A stretch of DNA of 64,000 bases from Dyadobacter flavalbus (GCF_006149045.1 NZ_VBSN01000019.1:48634-112633); one strand, 5' to 3'. Numbered from the stretch's first letter, positions 8,535 through 18,110 are shown. Made by a program: numbers and translations. The notes: generated by a model from the sequence alone, not told the origin.

Positions 8535-10106
8535 GTGCACCAGAATTATTATTTTTTAAAACAGCTTGCCCCGGCGCTTCATCAAAGAATTGCCGGGAAA
8601 ATCTTTATTGAAGCATTCAGTCAGGAAAAGGACGAAATTATTCTGGTGTTTGCAGATGCGCCCGCGGCTGAGGAACTTTCAAATCCGTTCCTGATCAAGG
8701 CGACTTTGAAATCGAACTTTGCGTGCCTCAGTTTTCCGGATAAATTTGAACGTGCACGTAAAAACAGTGTAAACCTTTTTACCGGATTAAGCGGAAATGA
8801 AGTTGAATTTTTGTCCGTTTTTGAAAATGAAAGGGCCATTCAGATCCGTTTTCAGGATGGACAAAAACTTGTTTTCAAGCTTTTTGGCAACCGTTCCAAT
8901 CTGATTGCTTTTGACCCGGACGGAAACGCCACGCTGCTTTTCAACAATAAACTGGCTGCTGACAAATCCGTTACGATTGATTCTCTGAACAGGCCTATTG
9001 ATCAGTCTTTTGAAGCATATGTACGCAATGATATGCGGCATGAAGTGCTTTTTCCTACTTTCGGAAAACTGGTGAACGCACATCTTTCCGGACTTCTACA
9101 AGGAAAACAATCCGCTGCGGAAAGATGGCAGATTATTCTTGAACTTCTGGAAAAGCTGGAATCGCCGCCTTATTATCTGACCAAAATAGAGCTGGTTCCC
9201 GTTTTATCACTGATCCAAGCGGGAGAAATGATTGCAGCATACAACGATCCGGTCGAGGCACTGAATGCATTTTACATGTCTTATGTGCGGCTCGACGGGC
9301 TTGAAAAGGAAAAATCAGATTTGTTACGTAAACTGCGAAAACGCATTCAGCAGACTAATAATTACCTGACCAATACCTTTGACAAACTGACAGAACTTGA
9401 AAATGCCGTTAAAAATGAAGAGCTCGGAAATATCATCATGGCCAACATGCATGCCATTCCCGAAAGAACGGAGAAAGCAGAACTGTATGATTTTTACCGC
9501 GACAAACCGATTGTGATCAAGCTCAAAAAAGACTTGTCGGCCCAGAAAAACGCTGAAATATTTTACCGGAAAGCAAAAAACGAAAAGATTGAAATTGCCA
9601 GACTGAACGAGAGCATTGAAGCCAGAATGGCGGAACTGGAAGAATTACAGCAACATCTTGCGGGCGTCGAAAACATTGATTCGCTGCGTGAACTGCGGGC
9701 TTATGTCAAAAAAAGCGGCTTGAACCAGTCGAAGGCGCCGGTTTCACAGGATGAACTGTTTAAAAAAGAAGAATTTCTGGGTTACACGATTCTGATCGGC
9801 CGGAATGCAAAAAACAACGATCTGCTGACCAAGCATTATGCGGGCAAAGACGATTTATGGCTTCATGCAAAAGATGTTACCGGATCGCACGTTATCATTA
9901 AAAACCAGCCCGGGCGCAATTTTCCGGAACTTGTCATTGAACGCGCCGCAGAACTGGCCGCATTTTACTCCAAAAGGAAAAACGATTCGTTGTGCCCGGT
10001 GATATTTACGCCCAAAAAATTCGTCAGAAAACCCAAAGGTTTGCCGGACGGCGCAGTGGTCGTAGATAAAGAAGATGTAATAATGGTTGTTGCGAAAGGC
10101 AGTTAG
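8535..10106 (+). CDS. NFACT-family RNA-binding protein (Rqc2/RqcH-like)
   Basis: A 523-residue NFACT protein. The N-terminal NFACT-N domain begins MHQNYYFLKQLAPALHQRIAG. A helical and coiled-coil middle (about 250-390) is followed by the NFACT-R (DUF814) domain with the conserved KDDLWLHAKDVTGSHVIIKN near residue 440. Family knowledge: bacterial RqcH binds stalled 50S-peptidyl-tRNA and adds C-terminal alanine tails. Whether this homologue does so is inference. The start is a GTG at 8535, since the N-terminal motif begins there and no ATG precedes it in frame. It stands directly upstream of mrdA-rodA. Confidence 0.88.
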   Translation: MHQNYYFLKQLAPALHQRIAGKIFIEAFSQEKDEIILVFADAPAAEELSNPFLIKATLKSNFACLSFPDKFERARKNSVNLFTGLSGNEVEFLSVFENERAIQIRFQDGQKLVFKLFGNRSNLIAFDPDGNATLLFNNKLAADKSVTIDSLNRPIDQSFEAYVRNDMRHEVLFPTFGKLVNAHLSGLLQGKQSAAERWQIILELLEKLESPPYYLTKIELVPVLSLIQAGEMIAAYNDPVEALNAFYMSYVRLDGLEKEKSDLLRKLRKRIQQTNNYLTNTFDKLTELENAVKNEELGNIIMANMHAIPERTEKAELYDFYRDKPIVIKLKKDLSAQKNAEIFYRKAKNEKIEIARLNESIEARMAELEELQQHLAGVENIDSLRELRAYVKKSGLNQSKAPVSQDELFKKEEFLGYTILIGRNAKNNDLLTKHYAGKDDLWLHAKDVTGSHVIIKNQPGRNFPELVIERAAELAAFYSKRKNDSLCPVIFTPKKFVRKPKGLPDGAVVVDKEDVIMVVAKGS

Positions 10107-10173
10107 GGCTTTGATAAGTCCTGCGATGTAACGATCTTCGTATGAAATTTGAGAACAGGAATATAAGTGCAGG

Positions 10174-12069
10174 ATGCTTGAAAATCGTCGCTTTGTCATC
10201 ATTGGTTTTTTTGCTTTAATAGGTCTAACATACTTATTGCGACTTTTCTACTTACAGGTACTGGATGACAGCTACTCCATTGAGTCATCGAGCAACTCCA
10301 TCAAACGTGTGACTGAAATTCCGTTTCGCGGCCAGATTTACGACCGCACCGGAAAGCTCATCGTATACAACACGCCGGTTTATGACCTGCTTGTTACGCC
10401 GTACAAGGCCCGAGTTGATGATACGTTGCGTTTTTGTCAGGTTTTGGGAATCGAAAGAAGCGACTTTGACAGTCTGATGGCTGCGGCCAGCGCATACAGC
10501 CGGGTAAAACCTTCGCTGTTTTTACGGCAGCTTTCCAAAGAGGATTTTGCTTCCATTCAGGATATCATGGTGGATTATTCCGGTTTCGAGTTTGCCAAAA
10601 GCTCGCTGCGGACTTATACGGCGCCAACACTTGCCAATACGCTCGGCTACGTCAGTGAAATTACAAAAACGCAGCTGGAGAAGCAGGAAGAGCCTTATTA
10701 CCGCCAGAGCGATTACATCGGGCAAAGCGGAATCGAGAAAATTTACGAGAATGAACTGCGTGGAAAACGCGGTACCAAGTTCGTCATGCAGAACGTAAGC
10801 GGCGTGTACAAAGGCCCTTGGAAAGGCGGGGAACTGGATACCATGGCCGTCGCCGGGGAAAATCTTTACTCCGGAATCGATCTGGAAGTGCAGCAGTATG
10901 CCGATAGTTTGATGGTGAACAAAGTGGGAAGCGTGGTTGCCATCGAGCCTAAAACCGGGCAGATTATTTCCATGGTTTCCGCTCCGACTTACGATCCCAA
11001 TATTCTGGCAAGCCGTTATTTTTCCAAAAACTACGCTGCGCTTGCAAGAAATCCTTACAAGCCATTGTTCAACCGGCCGGTTATGGCCAGTTACAGGCCG
11101 GGTTCCACTTTCAAACTGATCCAGGCATTGATCGGACTTCAGGAAGGCGTGATTACGCCGGGAAGCGGTTTTACGCATGCGAATTGTCCCGTTGGCTGTC
11201 ACAATCATCCGGCTACCGGAACCGTTGCACTGGGCGTGATGCATTCCTGCAACCCTTATTTTTACAATGTGTTCAGAAGGATCATTTACAAGAACAATAT
11301 CAAAAATACCTTTAAAGCATCCGCTGTCGGGCTGGACAACTGGCACGATCAGATCAGTAAATTCGGAATCGGGCAAAGGCTGGGCATCGACCTTCCGAGC
11401 GAGTACAAGGGAAATTTACCTAATAAAAAATACTACGACCGTTTTTACGGCGAGTACCGCTGGAAGTTTTCCAATATTTATTCATTGAGTATAGGTGAAG
11501 GCGAGTTGCTGATCACGCCGTTGAAAATGGCCAACGTTGCGGCGATCATTGCCAATCGGGGCTATTTCTATACCCCGCACGTTATTCACGGAATCGGCGA
11601 TAAGAAGAAAGTAAATCCTGAATACCTTGTCAGACATGAAACTGGCGTGGAGCCGCATAATTTTGAGCCTGTAATTGAAGGAATGATCGGCGCAGTGGAA
11701 GGCGGAACAGCGAGAAGATCCAGGGTCGAAGGCATTACGATCGCAGGAAAAACGGGAACATCGCAGAACAAAAGAGGCGATGACCATTCCATTTTCATTG
11801 CCTTTGCACCCGTTGAAGATCCTAAAATCGCCATCGCAGTTTTTGTTGAAAATGCCGGAGCCGGAGGGCAGGCCGCAGCACCGATCGCCAACCTGATCAT
11901 AGAAAAATACCTTACCCGGAAAGTTACAAACAAGGCTCTTGAAGAAAGGATGATGAAGGCAGACCTGATGAGCAAGGTAATTCTGCCGGGACAGAAGAAG
12001 CCTTTGCCTGCAGACACGACTAAAAAGAAGCCGGTGACCGAAACCAAGCCTTCCGCAGCAAGGCCGTAA
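10174..12069 (+). CDS. mrdA: penicillin-binding protein 2 (elongasome transpeptidase)
   Basis: A 631-residue PBP2. One N-terminal membrane helix (about residues 8-24), the class B dimerisation domain (RGQIYDRTGKLIVYN), then the transpeptidase domain. The acyl-enzyme serine is Ser311 in RPGSTFKL, and the KTG triad is Lys526-Thr527-Gly528. It cross-links peptidoglycan during side-wall elongation with RodA, whose gene follows 39 bases later. The C-terminal 45 residues are a Lys/Pro-rich tail. Confidence 0.94.
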   Translation: MLENRRFVIIGFFALIGLTYLLRLFYLQVLDDSYSIESSSNSIKRVTEIPFRGQIYDRTGKLIVYNTPVYDLLVTPYKARVDDTLRFCQVLGIERSDFDSLMAAASAYSRVKPSLFLRQLSKEDFASIQDIMVDYSGFEFAKSSLRTYTAPTLANTLGYVSEITKTQLEKQEEPYYRQSDYIGQSGIEKIYENELRGKRGTKFVMQNVSGVYKGPWKGGELDTMAVAGENLYSGIDLEVQQYADSLMVNKVGSVVAIEPKTGQIISMVSAPTYDPNILASRYFSKNYAALARNPYKPLFNRPVMASYRPGSTFKLIQALIGLQEGVITPGSGFTHANCPVGCHNHPATGTVALGVMHSCNPYFYNVFRRIIYKNNIKNTFKASAVGLDNWHDQISKFGIGQRLGIDLPSEYKGNLPNKKYYDRFYGEYRWKFSNIYSLSIGEGELLITPLKMANVAAIIANRGYFYTPHVIHGIGDKKKVNPEYLVRHETGVEPHNFEPVIEGMIGAVEGGTARRSRVEGITIAGKTGTSQNKRGDDHSIFIAFAPVEDPKIAIAVFVENAGAGGQAAAPIANLIIEKYLTRKVTNKALEERMMKADLMSKVILPGQKKPLPADTTKKKPVTETKPSAARP

Positions 12070-12108
12070 GCAATACTATCAACATTCAGCATTACAATCA
12101 TTCAGAAC

Positions 12109-13392
12109 ATGTCGGAAACCAAGCCCATAACCAAAAATGTAGACTGGGTCGTTGTGCTCATTTACATTGCATGCCTTATGATCGGGTGGATTAATATCTA
12201 TGCGGCCGTTTACAATCCGGAGGTGAATACCAGCATGTTTGACTTCAACAACAATGCCGGCAAGCAGCTGATGTGGATCGGGACTGCGGCGCTGCTGATC
12301 GTCTGTATTCTGGTCATTGACTACAAATTTTACGAGACGTTCTCGTTCATCATTTATGCGGTTGTCATTTTTCTTCTGGTAATGGTCCTTTTTGCGGGTT
12401 CCAACGTCAACGGATCAAGGTCGTGGATCAAGTTCGGGCCGGTTTCATTACAGCCGGCGGAATTTTCCAAACTGGCCATCAGTCTCGCTATTTCCAAGTA
12501 TTTAAGCGATCCGGCGATCAGTCTGACGCGCAAGCTGAAAGATTATTATCCGATCCTGGGCATCATTGCCGTTCCCGCCTTGCTGATTCTTTTATCCAAT
12601 GAAACCGGTTCCATGCTGGTTTTCGCGTCTTTTGCAATTGTTCTTTACCGCGAAGGAATGCCCGGGTTTATCCCGGCGATCGGCATTGTGATGGCTGCTT
12701 TGCTGATTATTACCTTATTATTTATCAAATGGTATATTGCCGCCGCTATTATCGTGATTGCCGGACTCGTAATATGGCTGATGCCGGTGATGACCAGAAG
12801 GAGAGGAGGGCTCTGGGCAACGATTCTGATTGCTGTTGTCATGATCGGGATTGTTTTCGGTGTTGACTTTTTCATGAATAATGTCCTTCAGAAGCACCAG
12901 CGCGGCCGTATTATGGTTTTGCTCGATCCGGATTCCGATCCGAGGGGAATCGGCTGGAATGTTATCCAGTCCAAAATTGCAATCGGATCGGGTGGCTTTA
13001 CCGGGAAAGGGTTTTTACAGGGAACCCAGACCAAATTCGATTTCGTGCCCGAACAAAGTACCGATTTTATTTTCTGTACCGTAGGGGAAGAACACGGATT
13101 TATAGGCTCTGCAATTGTTGTTGTCCTGTTTATAGCATTGATTTCAAGGCTCGTAGTGCTTGCTGAAAGGCAGCGTAGCCGCTTTGCCAGAGTTTACGGC
13201 TACTGCGTGGCAGGAATTATTTTCTTCCATTTTATGGTCAATATCGGCATGACGATCGGGCTGATGCCGGTCATCGGGATTCCGCTGCCTTTTTTCAGTT
13301 ATGGCGGTTCTTCCTTGTGGTCATTTTCAATTCTGCTCTTTATTTTCCTGAAAATTGATGCACAGCGGCCTTTTACACTTTCGAGAGGTTAG
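12109..13392 (+). CDS. rodA: RodA peptidoglycan glycosyltransferase
   Basis: A 427-residue SEDS protein with about ten membrane helices. Typical segments are GSRSWIKFGPVSLQPAEFSKLA in the first half, the loop with QSKIAIGSGGFTGKGFLQGTQTKFDFVPEQSTDFIF, and the C-terminal GLMPVIGIPLPFFSYGGSS. It polymerises lipid II glycan strands as the partner of PBP2. It ends 4 bases from the convergent DUF423 gene. Confidence 0.95.
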   Translation: MSETKPITKNVDWVVVLIYIACLMIGWINIYAAVYNPEVNTSMFDFNNNAGKQLMWIGTAALLIVCILVIDYKFYETFSFIIYAVVIFLLVMVLFAGSNVNGSRSWIKFGPVSLQPAEFSKLAISLAISKYLSDPAISLTRKLKDYYPILGIIAVPALLILLSNETGSMLVFASFAIVLYREGMPGFIPAIGIVMAALLIITLLFIKWYIAAAIIVIAGLVIWLMPVMTRRRGGLWATILIAVVMIGIVFGVDFFMNNVLQKHQRGRIMVLLDPDSDPRGIGWNVIQSKIAIGSGGFTGKGFLQGTQTKFDFVPEQSTDFIFCTVGEEHGFIGSAIVVVLFIALISRLVVLAERQRSRFARVYGYCVAGIIFFHFMVNIGMTIGLMPVIGIPLPFFSYGGSSLWSFSILLFIFLKIDAQRPFTLSRG

Positions 13393-13396
13393 GCGA

Positions 13397-13774
13397 TTAT
13401 AATTTTCCTGCGGCCATAATCAGCAGAATCCATCCGATAATGAGCGCAACGCCGCCGATCGGTGCGGTTGCACCGAATTTGGTAATGCCGGTAAAACAGA
13501 TGGCATAAAGCGATCCGGAAAAAATAATCACGCCGACTGCAAAGGCATTGCCCGACCAGCCCAGCAAACGGACAGCATCCGCACCTGCGCGCTGCATCAG
13601 TATTCCGACCAAAACCATCGCAATAGCATGATAAAACTGGTATTTGACGGCTGTTTCAAACGTGTCCGCTCTTCCCGAAGTTTCCAGCATTCCTTTTAAT
13701 GCATGCGCGCCGAAAGCGCCAAGTGCAACGGCAAGAGCCCCAAGAATTCCGCCTGCCTGAATCATGAATTTCAT
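13397..13774 (-). CDS. DUF423 small membrane protein
   Basis: A 125-residue protein with four membrane helices, beginning MKFMIQAGGILGALAVALGAFGAHALKG, the DUF423 (YgdD-like) N-terminus, with WSGNAFAVGVIIFSGSLYAI and TAPIGGVALIIGWILL later. I chose the Met at 13774. An upstream extension in frame (to 13873) is not part of the family. Function is unknown for the family. It is convergent with rodA. Confidence 0.85.
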   Translation of the reverse strand: MKFMIQAGGILGALAVALGAFGAHALKGMLETSGRADTFETAVKYQFYHAIAMVLVGILMQRAGADAVRLLGWSGNAFAVGVIIFSGSLYAICFTGITKFGATAPIGGVALIIGWILLIMAAGKL

Positions 13775-13957
13775 AATGTTTATAAACAATGGTTTCTGTA
13801 AAGTGAGGAACTGCAGCCGGATTCCGATCAGCAGCCTGGCGGTAAAGTTAGGCCGCGATTGAGGCAGAACCAACTCTTTAAATCTATTTTATTATCTTGC
13901 GCGCTTTTAAAATAAAGCGGTTTCCGCACGCGGTTGATAGCGGAAATTAGATTTAAA

Positions 13958-15022
13958 ATGAAGTTAGAACGCTTTATCCAGCTCTGGACACATCGCTATC
14001 ACAAATATTCGCATATTCTGAAAGCCAATTTACTCGGTTATCGGGCCGGGCTTCATTTTAAAACTGTCAAGAGCAGGTTAAAGCAGGGCCGTAAGCTGGT
14101 GGCTGTAATCCGCACGGAACATTTCGGCGACATTGTAGCGGCCGAGCCGATTTCCCGATATGTGCGGTCGTTGTACCCGGATGCATACATTGTATGGTTT
14201 GTAAAGCCGGCTTTTCATGAACTGGTCGATTATAATCCTGCCATTGACGAAGTTTTGCAGGAATTCTGTGTGACGCAGAGGGAAGTACTGCTTCAAACCG
14301 GCGTATTTGACGAAGTGTTTCAGTTGCAGTTTAAAAACAATAATCACTGCCCGAAATGTCAGATTTTTATCGAAAATCCGGTGGCGGAAAAGCGTGATAT
14401 AACCATTTTCAATTACTTTGATTACGGAAACCTGCTGGAAGTCTTTGCGCAATCCGGCGATTTGATCCCGGCAAAAACGGCATTTCCTGCTGACGATCAG
14501 CCCAGACTTTATTTGCAGAAAAAACATGCTGAAAAAGCGGATTCCCTGCATTTGAACAAAAAGTTCATTGTCATTCATTGTCAGTCCAATTATGCTCCGA
14601 AAGACTGGCCGGCAAAACACTGGGAAAAACTGGTGGAATGGCTTGCGGATCAATATGACTATGAAATCGTGGAAATCGGGCTGAAAAGCAATCTTGAAAT
14701 TAAAACCGGGGCATACCGGAATTTGTGCGGCCAGTTGTCTATCCTGGAAACAGCGGAAGTTATTCGCCGGGCCAGTTTCTTTATTGGTCTGGACAGCGGC
14801 CCGTCGCATCTGGGCAATGCAACGGGCACTTTCGGGATTATTTTAATGGGGTCGCTCAATAATTTTCCACAGTATAATCCGTATTCCGGAAGCTACGGAC
14901 GACAGGAAAATGCCTTGTTTGTCCGCCAGGACGGAATGCCGTGTTCCGCGCTTTCATTTGAGTTTGTGCGTGAAAAAGTAGCGTCCGTTCTGAACAGCCG
15001 CAAAGCTGAAAAGCAGAACTGA
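13958..15022 (+). CDS. glycosyltransferase family 9 (heptosyltransferase-like)
   Basis: A 354-residue protein with ADP-heptose:LPS heptosyltransferase features: VAVIRTEHFGDIVAAEPISRYVR near the N-terminus, an N-terminal Rossmann-like half, and in the second half FIVIHCQSNYAPKDWPAKHWEKLVEWL and FFIGLDSGPSHLGNA, the nucleotide-sugar binding part. ATG at 13958 (MKLERF) is preferred over an in-frame TTG at 13934. It probably transfers a sugar to lipopolysaccharide core or a surface glycan; the sugar is not deducible. Confidence 0.85.
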   Translation: MKLERFIQLWTHRYHKYSHILKANLLGYRAGLHFKTVKSRLKQGRKLVAVIRTEHFGDIVAAEPISRYVRSLYPDAYIVWFVKPAFHELVDYNPAIDEVLQEFCVTQREVLLQTGVFDEVFQLQFKNNNHCPKCQIFIENPVAEKRDITIFNYFDYGNLLEVFAQSGDLIPAKTAFPADDQPRLYLQKKHAEKADSLHLNKKFIVIHCQSNYAPKDWPAKHWEKLVEWLADQYDYEIVEIGLKSNLEIKTGAYRNLCGQLSILETAEVIRRASFFIGLDSGPSHLGNATGTFGIILMGSLNNFPQYNPYSGSYGRQENALFVRQDGMPCSALSFEFVREKVASVLNSRKAEKQN

Positions 15023-15026
15023 TGCT

Positions 15027-15689
15027 TTACCTTGAACCAAAGATAGCGCTTCCGACGCGCACAAGCGTACTTCCTTCTTCTACCGCAATCGGATAATCGC
15101 CGCTCATTCCCATCGACAGTTCCTGCATCTTGACCTGATCGGATTCAAATTGTTTAAAGGAATCAAACAGGTTTTTTAATCCCCGGAATTCAGCCCTGAT
15201 TTTCGTTTCATCATCCGTATTGGAAGCCATTCCCATTAATCCCTTGATTTTAACCGATTTATAAGACCTTAATTCTTCGGATTGCAGGATTTCCGCGGCT
15301 TCTTCTTCGGATAATCCGAATTTTGTTTCTTCACGCGCAATGAAAATCTGTAAAAGACAAGGAATAATGCGGTCGTTTTTTGCCGCTTCCTTGTTAATTT
15401 CTTTCAACAGTTTCAGGCTGTCAACAGAATGGATCAGCGACACGAAAGGCGCCATGTATTTCACCTTGTTGGTTTGCAAATGCCCGATCATATGCCATTC
15501 AATATCTTTCGGAAGCGCTTCGTATTTGGCAGCCATTTCCTGGACCTTGTTTTCACCAAACAGTTTGGATCCGGCATGGTAAGCTTCCAGGAGCATTTCC
15601 ACAGGCTTGGTTTTCGTTACGGCAATTAGCCGGGTTCCCGGTTTGAGGCGGCTTTCTGTTTGTGCAATGTTTTCTGCAATGGAAGGCAT
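15027..15689 (-). CDS. YggS/PLPBP-family pyridoxal-phosphate homeostasis protein
   Basis: A 220-residue alanine-racemase-fold protein. The PLP lysine is Lys26 in IAVTKTKP. KLFGENKVQE and WHMIGHLQTNKVKYM are family hallmarks, and the C-terminus has LSMGMSGDYPIAVEEGSTLVRVGSAIFG. Family knowledge: it binds PLP and buffers its supply rather than acting as a racemase. Convergent with the GT9 gene (4-base gap). Confidence 0.93.
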   Translation of the reverse strand: MPSIAENIAQTESRLKPGTRLIAVTKTKPVEMLLEAYHAGSKLFGENKVQEMAAKYEALPKDIEWHMIGHLQTNKVKYMAPFVSLIHSVDSLKLLKEINKEAAKNDRIIPCLLQIFIAREETKFGLSEEEAAEILQSEELRSYKSVKIKGLMGMASNTDDETKIRAEFRGLKNLFDSFKQFESDQVKMQELSMGMSGDYPIAVEEGSTLVRVGSAIFGSR

Positions 15690-15827
15690 CAGAATTGAAT
15701 AAGATTTTGGTAAGCTGAATTATAAATTGAAAAAATAGGCATGGCAACAGAAATCGGCGTTAACTTATTTCAAAATTGAAAAAAACATAGTTCTTTTACC
15801 AACTAATTTCAAAAATTAACCTTCTGT

Positions 15828-16769
15828 ATGGACTATAATCAAGAACAAAAGCAAGATAGAAAAACACTTTTATGGGCCGCTTTGGCTGTATTGTTATTGC
15901 TTAATCTCGTGCTTGTTTATTTTATATATCATGAAAAACAGGAAAATGTAGCAAAGGACGAAATTATTACAGCCAAAACAGAAGAAGTTTTATTTATAAA
16001 AACCAAGCTGGATTCCATTTCAGCAGAGCTGGACGTGAAAATTGCAGAAATTCAGAAACTGGGCGGAAGTGTGGATTCACTTGTGGTTCTGAAAGAAAGG
16101 CTTGAAAAGGACAAACGTGAACTGAAAAATGCAAATGCTTACTCAGCAGCCAGTTACAGCAAGAAAATCAAGTCTTATGAAACGATCCTGTCTGAAAAGG
16201 ACAGTGAAATTACGCAACTGAGGCAGCAGCTTGGCATTGCCACTTCCAGAAATGAAGAACTGAACCAGAAAGTAACCGGCCTGGAATCCGAAAGGCAGCA
16301 GCTTGCTGATTCTGTTACCAGTTATTCCGTGCAAAACAGGGAATTAAGTGAAAAGGTGAATATTGCTTCTGCATTACGTGCTGAAAACCTGACCGTCAAT
16401 GCGCTTTCGTCCAAAGGCAAAGAAAGCAAAGGCGGAAAATACCGTTCAAAAAGGATTGATAAACTGAAAGTGAACTTCCAGCTGGGAGAAAATGCCGTTG
16501 CACAGCAGAACAACAAGGAAATTTACCTGCGTATCCTGGATCCGGACGGAGCCGTTTTATCCGATATGGCAACGGGCTCGGGTTCATTTATGTATAATGG
16601 TCAGGAATTGATTTACAGTTCCAAAGAAACCGTTGCATTCAATAATTCCCGTCAGTCCGTCGATATTTTCTACGGCCGCGGCGGCATTCCGCTCAAAGAC
16701 GGAAAATATTCGATTGAAGTATATACCGAAGGTTTCAAGATTGGTCAGGGCGAATTTACGGTAAAGTAG
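15828..16769 (+). CDS. membrane-anchored coiled-coil protein, unknown function
   Basis: A 313-residue protein. A single membrane helix at about residues 13-33 (LLWAALAVLLLLNLVLVYFIY) is followed by a long Glu/Lys/Leu coiled coil (about 40-185) and a compact C-terminal domain (about 200-313) of predicted beta strands, with KLKVNFQLGENAVAQQNNKEIYLRI and FYGRGGIPLKDGKYSIEVYTEGF. The topology suggests a periplasmic domain held away from the inner membrane by the coil. I do not recognise a named family. It lies just upstream of the rpsF operon but is separated from it by a terminator-like hairpin. Confidence 0.75.
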   Translation: MDYNQEQKQDRKTLLWAALAVLLLLNLVLVYFIYHEKQENVAKDEIITAKTEEVLFIKTKLDSISAELDVKIAEIQKLGGSVDSLVVLKERLEKDKRELKNANAYSAASYSKKIKSYETILSEKDSEITQLRQQLGIATSRNEELNQKVTGLESERQQLADSVTSYSVQNRELSEKVNIASALRAENLTVNALSSKGKESKGGKYRSKRIDKLKVNFQLGENAVAQQNNKEIYLRILDPDGAVLSDMATGSGSFMYNGQELIYSSKETVAFNNSRQSVDIFYGRGGIPLKDGKYSIEVYTEGFKIGQGEFTVK

Positions 16770-16807
16770 CGCAGAGGCTGAATAACTTGGTGTTAAGTAA
16801 TGGCGGG

Positions 16808-16838
16808 GCTTGGAATTGTAAATTCCAGGCCTTATTTT
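16808..16838 (+). terminator. terminator after the coiled-coil gene, overlapping the rpsF promoter
   Basis: Stem 16808-16817 with 16821-16830 (10 bp, one G-U pair) and a 3-nt loop, followed by CTTATTTTT. The same DNA supplies the -33 and -7 elements of the next promoter. Confidence 0.6.
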
Positions 16839-16840
16839 TG
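16810..16840 (+). promoter_or_regulatory. promoter of rpsF-rpsR-rplI
   Basis: TTG at 16810-16812, a 20-nt gap and TATTTTTG at 16833-16840, an exact match to TAnnTTTG. The predicted transcript has a leader of about 65 nt before rpsF, which contains a strong hairpin. Confidence 0.7.
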
Positions 16841-16843
16841 CAC

Positions 16844-16873
16844 CCTCATTTTGGTAGTTATGCCAAAATGAGG
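16844..16873 (+). promoter_or_regulatory. hairpin in the rpsF leader, candidate S6:S18 autoregulatory element
   Basis: A perfect 11-bp stem (16844-16854 with 16863-16873) and an 8-nt loop in the predicted 5' leader. Family knowledge: rpsF-rpsR leaders in many bacteria fold into a motif that binds the S6:S18 dimer and represses translation. This position fits, but I cannot identify the conserved bulged CCG with certainty. It might also act as an attenuator. Confidence 0.45.
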
Positions 16874-16909
16874 ATTTTATTTACAATTTTATAATTAATC
16901 AATTACCGT

Positions 16910-17290
16910 ATGTCTAAGCAATATGAAACGGTGTTCATTCTAACTCCCATTTTGTCTGAGGCCCAGGCAAAGGACGCCGTTGAAAAATTCACGACAATCA
17001 TCACTGCAAATGGTGCAACGATTGTACATGAAGAAAACTGGGGATTGCGCAAGCTGGCCTACCCGATTCAGAAAAAAAACTCCGGTTTCTATCATGTGGT
17101 GGAATACACTGCATCTGAAGGAAACGTTGTGGATGTTCTGGAAACCGAATTTCGTCGTGACGAGCGTATTTTGCGCTTTATGACTATTGTCCTTGACAAG
17201 CATTCGATTGCTTACAATGAGAAGAAACGCAAAGGACTGGTTGGAAAGAAAAGAGAAGAATCTACTGAATCAAAAACCGAAAACGCATAA
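16910..17290 (+). CDS. rpsF: 30S ribosomal protein bS6
   Basis: A 126-residue bS6: [23 protein letters not shown] at the start, then [27 protein letters not shown] and [19 protein letters not shown]. It binds the 30S platform with S18. A Lys/Glu-rich tail (about 20 residues) follows the core. First gene of the rpsF-rpsR-rplI operon. Confidence 0.97.
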   Translation: MSKQYETVFILTPILSEAQAKDAVEKFTTIITANGATIVHEENWGLRKLAYPIQKKNSGFYHVVEYTASEGNVVDVLETEFRRDERILRFMTIVLDKHSIAYNEKKRKGLVGKKREESTESKTENA

Positions 17291-17293
17291 GCT

Positions 17294-17545
17294 ATGTCAC
17301 TAGTAAACGAACCGGTTGAGAAAAACATTAACCGCAAAAAATACTGCCGCTTCAAGAAATCCGGCATTAAATATATCGACTACAAGAATCCTGATTTTTT
17401 ACTTAAACTGGTAAATGAGCAGGGAAAAATCTTGCCTCGCCGTCTGACAGGAACAAGCCTGAAATATCAGCGTAAAGTTTCCCAGGCTATAAAAAGAGCA
17501 CGTCATCTGGCTTTATTGCCTTTTGTTGCTGATCAATTGAAATAA
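17294..17545 (+). CDS. rpsR: 30S ribosomal protein bS18
   Basis: An 83-residue bS18 with [63 protein letters not shown], the full family sequence. A single Cys is present (KYCRF) rather than a zinc-binding set. It starts 3 bases after rpsF. Confidence 0.97.
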   Translation: MSLVNEPVEKNINRKKYCRFKKSGIKYIDYKNPDFLLKLVNEQGKILPRRLTGTSLKYQRKVSQAIKRARHLALLPFVADQLK

Positions 17546-17565
17546 AACAGACAGAGCTACAAACA

Positions 17566-18012
17566 ATGGAAATCATACTAATCACTGATATTGCAGGTGT
17601 AGGCTATAAAAACGATATCGTAAACGTGAAAGCAGGTTACGGTCGTAATTACCTTATTCCTCAGGGATTTGCATTACTGGCGAATGCCTCTAACCGCAAA
17701 ATCGTTGCTGAAAACGTGCGTCAGGCTTCGCACAAGGCAGAAAAACTTAAAAAAGACGCGGAAGATATTGCAGCAGCAATCGGCGACATGACAATCGACA
17801 TCCGTACGGTTGTAGGTGAAAGCGGCCGTATTTTCGGACGTGTAACCAATACACAGGTTGCAGATATCCTGAAATCAAAAGGTTTTGATATTGACCGTAA
17901 GAAAATTACTGTTGATGATGTAAAATCGGTTGGTACTTATTCTGCACTGATTGATCTTCACAAAGAAGTAAAACACAAAGTTACATTGAACGTTATTGCA
18001 GCGGAAGATTAA
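17566..18012 (+). CDS. rplI: 50S ribosomal protein bL9
   Basis: A 148-residue bL9: the N-terminal domain MEIILITDIAGVGYKNDIVNVKAGYGRNYLIPQGFA, the connecting helix, and the C-terminal domain with VGESGRIFGRVTNTQVADILKSKGFDIDRKKI. It stabilises the L1-stalk side of the 50S subunit. Last gene of its operon, followed by a strong terminator. Confidence 0.97.
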   Translation: MEIILITDIAGVGYKNDIVNVKAGYGRNYLIPQGFALLANASNRKIVAENVRQASHKAEKLKKDAEDIAAAIGDMTIDIRTVVGESGRIFGRVTNTQVADILKSKGFDIDRKKITVDDVKSVGTYSALIDLHKEVKHKVTLNVIAAED

Positions 18013-18029
18013 TCTTTGATGTTTCAGAT

Positions 18030-18070
18030 AAAGAAAATGGCAATCCGAAAGGGTTGCCATTTTCTTTGTT
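18030..18070 (+). terminator. intrinsic terminator after rplI
   Basis: A 17-bp stem (18030-18046 with 18051-18067, one G-U) capped by a GAAA tetraloop and flanked by A- and T-rich ends. It can also serve the convergent BON-LysM gene. Confidence 0.9.
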
Positions 18071-18110
18071 TATGATTGTAAGTAAGCTGATATTTAAAGG
18101 TTTGCGTTTC

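Noticed and set aside
10522..11376. 284-codon open frame on the minus strand
   Set aside because: Antisense to mrdA; no recognisable domain or start context.
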